From an uncultured Bacilli bacterium (lineage in GTDB: Bacteria; Bacillota_I; Bacilli_A; RF39; UBA660), in assembly GCA_947591565.1 (NCBI GenBank), contig CANQDH010000065.1, positions 1-5,710 on the forward strand: a stretch of DNA of 5,710 nucleotides. Direction: 5' to 3'. Position numbers and translations under genes: made by a program. Below, piece by piece: positions 4,787 through 5,710 of the stretch. The notes beneath the pieces were generated by a model, which was given only the letters and a program-made list of their open reading frames with translations, did not search any database and was not told the DNA's origin. The stretch's first letter is position 1; the number at the start of each line of letters is the position of its first letter.

Positions 4787-5710
4787 TCAAATATTCGGTG
4801 AAATTACAACATGGAATGAGCCATTGCCATGGCTATTGCCATAGTAGCCACCAAAGTAGAATATGCCCCCATTAGCATCAACATTGTATTCACCACCACG
4901 ATAAAACCAAGGGTAACTAGAATTGACAAAGGAAGCGTTATCACCGTACCATCCTGCAGTTTCACCTAATGCATGGCCTTTACATTCTTCATCTTTACAT
5001 GAATCAGTATTATCTATTATATATATATCACAATATTTTACATTATTAGGAATAGTAAACCATGATTCATCAAGGCCTGAATTAGATGCTATGCCACTAT
5101 AGTTACCCATTACTCTATCATTTGCTCCTCCACTCATATCATATATTCCATATATTGTTCCTGTTGTACTTGCTCCTGTGCCATTTAATTCTACATCATA
5201 TGTATATTGTGTAGATATTGCTTCATCTTGGCTAGGTGTACCATTACTACTTCCTGTTATGAATAAACTTGATTTATTTTGATATATTTCTTTATTTGCT
5301 CCTTCATAATCAGGATTTCCATATTTACCGTACTTTGATTGAGATAGATACGCTACTGCTCCCCATTCGCTATTTTTCATCATATGACTATCCGCGTCTA
5401 TTATATAATCATTGAATTTTTTTGCAGTTTCAAGCTGATTAACTATATATTGATATCTTAATGATGATACATTTGGTAGTATATATGGATCTTGATTAGT
5501 GTTATCACAATTATCAACACTTGGTGTTTCATAACAAGCGTTATTCTTATCTGTGCTTATTTCAAACTTTCCTACCCATATACCTGTTAGTTCATCTTCA
5601 CCAAAAGTAAATGCAGGATGTATTGTATAACCTTCTGTTGCGTTTGTACCTTTTCCACTTATAAAGTTTACCTCTATTTCTTCTTCTTTAGCCCCTATTT
5701 TATATTCATA
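4787..5710 (-). CDS. Surface protein with FGE-like/C-type-lectin-fold C-terminal domain, N-terminus outside window
   Basis: The frame is open from base 5710 to the TGA at 4787-4789, giving 307 visible residues. It should not be cut at the internal Met-Met (5383), because no stop lies upstream in the window. Visible segments are IHPAFTFGEDELTGIWVGKF (30-49), SHMMKNSEWGAVAYLSQSKYG (from 108), YGIYDMSGGA (187-196), GHALGETAGWYG (245-256), PWFYRGGEYN (267-276) and SFHVVISP (298-305). The order YDMSGxxxxxVMGN - RGG - SFxVV parallels the GLYDMxGNVWEW - RGGSW - GFR framework of formylglycine-generating enzymes. It looks degenerate: W-E is replaced by N-D, and the final Arg by His. No catalytic Cys pair is recognisable, so enzyme activity is unlikely and a binding role is inferred. 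Five cysteines lie in two clusters. Related gut-bacterial proteins, as I recall them, often start with a pilin-like or signal segment; this cannot be seen here. The last 55 codons differ in codon use from the rest. Confidence 0.75.
   Translation of the reverse strand, partial: YEYKIGAKEEEIEVNFISGKGTNATEGYTIHPAFTFGEDELTGIWVGKFEISTDKNNACYETPSVDNCDNTNQDPYILPNVSSLRYQYIVNQLETAKKFNDYIIDADSHMMKNSEWGAVAYLSQSKYGKYGNPDYEGANKEIYQNKSSLFITGSSNGTPSQDEAISTQYTYDVELNGTGASTTGTIYGIYDMSGGANDRVMGNYSGIASNSGLDESWFTIPNNVKYCDIYIIDNTDSCKDEECKGHALGETAGWYGDNASFVNSSYPWFYRGGEYNVDANGGIFYFGGYYGNSHGNGSFHVVISPNI

Noticed and set aside
1015..4789. Mycoplasma-type genetic code (TGA as tryptophan)
   Set aside because: TGA terminates the ATPase and surface-protein genes at family-appropriate ends, and all tryptophans seen in the genes are TGG.
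4787..5383. Surface protein starting at the Met-Met at 5383
   Set aside because: The frame continues upstream without a stop to the window edge and encodes family-typical sequence (IHPAF, TGIWVGKF). The Met-Met is an internal framework motif.

Overview
The window looks like a chromosomal segment of a very AT-rich Gram-positive-type bacterium of the Bacilli/Mycoplasmatota kind, probably an uncultured gut lineage. This is inferred from base composition, strong AGGAGG-type ribosome sites, U-tract terminators, a lipoprotein, and a surface-protein family that I associate with such genomes. TGA acts as a stop: it ends both the ATPase gene and the surface-protein gene exactly where the families end, and tryptophans are TGG. 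The standard bacterial code therefore fits, and a Mycoplasma-type code does not.

Layout. Bases 1-145 (minus) are the first 48 codons of a response regulator that runs off the left edge, with its own promoter and ribosome site. Bases 243-965 (minus) encode an unrecognised lipoprotein, and 1015-3627 (minus) a PMCA-like calcium-transporting P-type ATPase. These two form a likely operon, 49 bases apart, closed by a terminator overlapping the lipoprotein stop. Divergent from them, 3873-4577 (plus) is pyrH (UMP kinase). It is preceded by its own promoter and about 110 bases of highly structured leader RNA. A 209-base intergenic stretch with two strong hairpin structures separates pyrH from a convergent, right-truncated surface-protein gene (4787 to beyond 5710, minus). 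That gene has a degenerate formylglycine-generating-enzyme-like (C-type-lectin-fold) C-terminus.

Most interesting points. (1) The pyrH leader has a predicted 18-bp stem at the extreme 5' end of the transcript, then an intrinsic terminator whose U-tract abuts the pyrH Shine-Dalgarno. A 22-codon U-rich reading frame starts inside the first stem and stops inside the terminator. This has the layout of an attenuator and resembles the UTP-sensitive attenuation of enterobacterial pyrBI. (2) The last 55 codons of the surface protein end in C far more often (16/55, hand count) than the preceding 252 codons (16/252). They encode a Y/G/N/S/H-rich segment in the fold used by variable proteins of diversity-generating retroelements. 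No reverse transcriptase or template repeat is in the window, so that link is a hypothesis.
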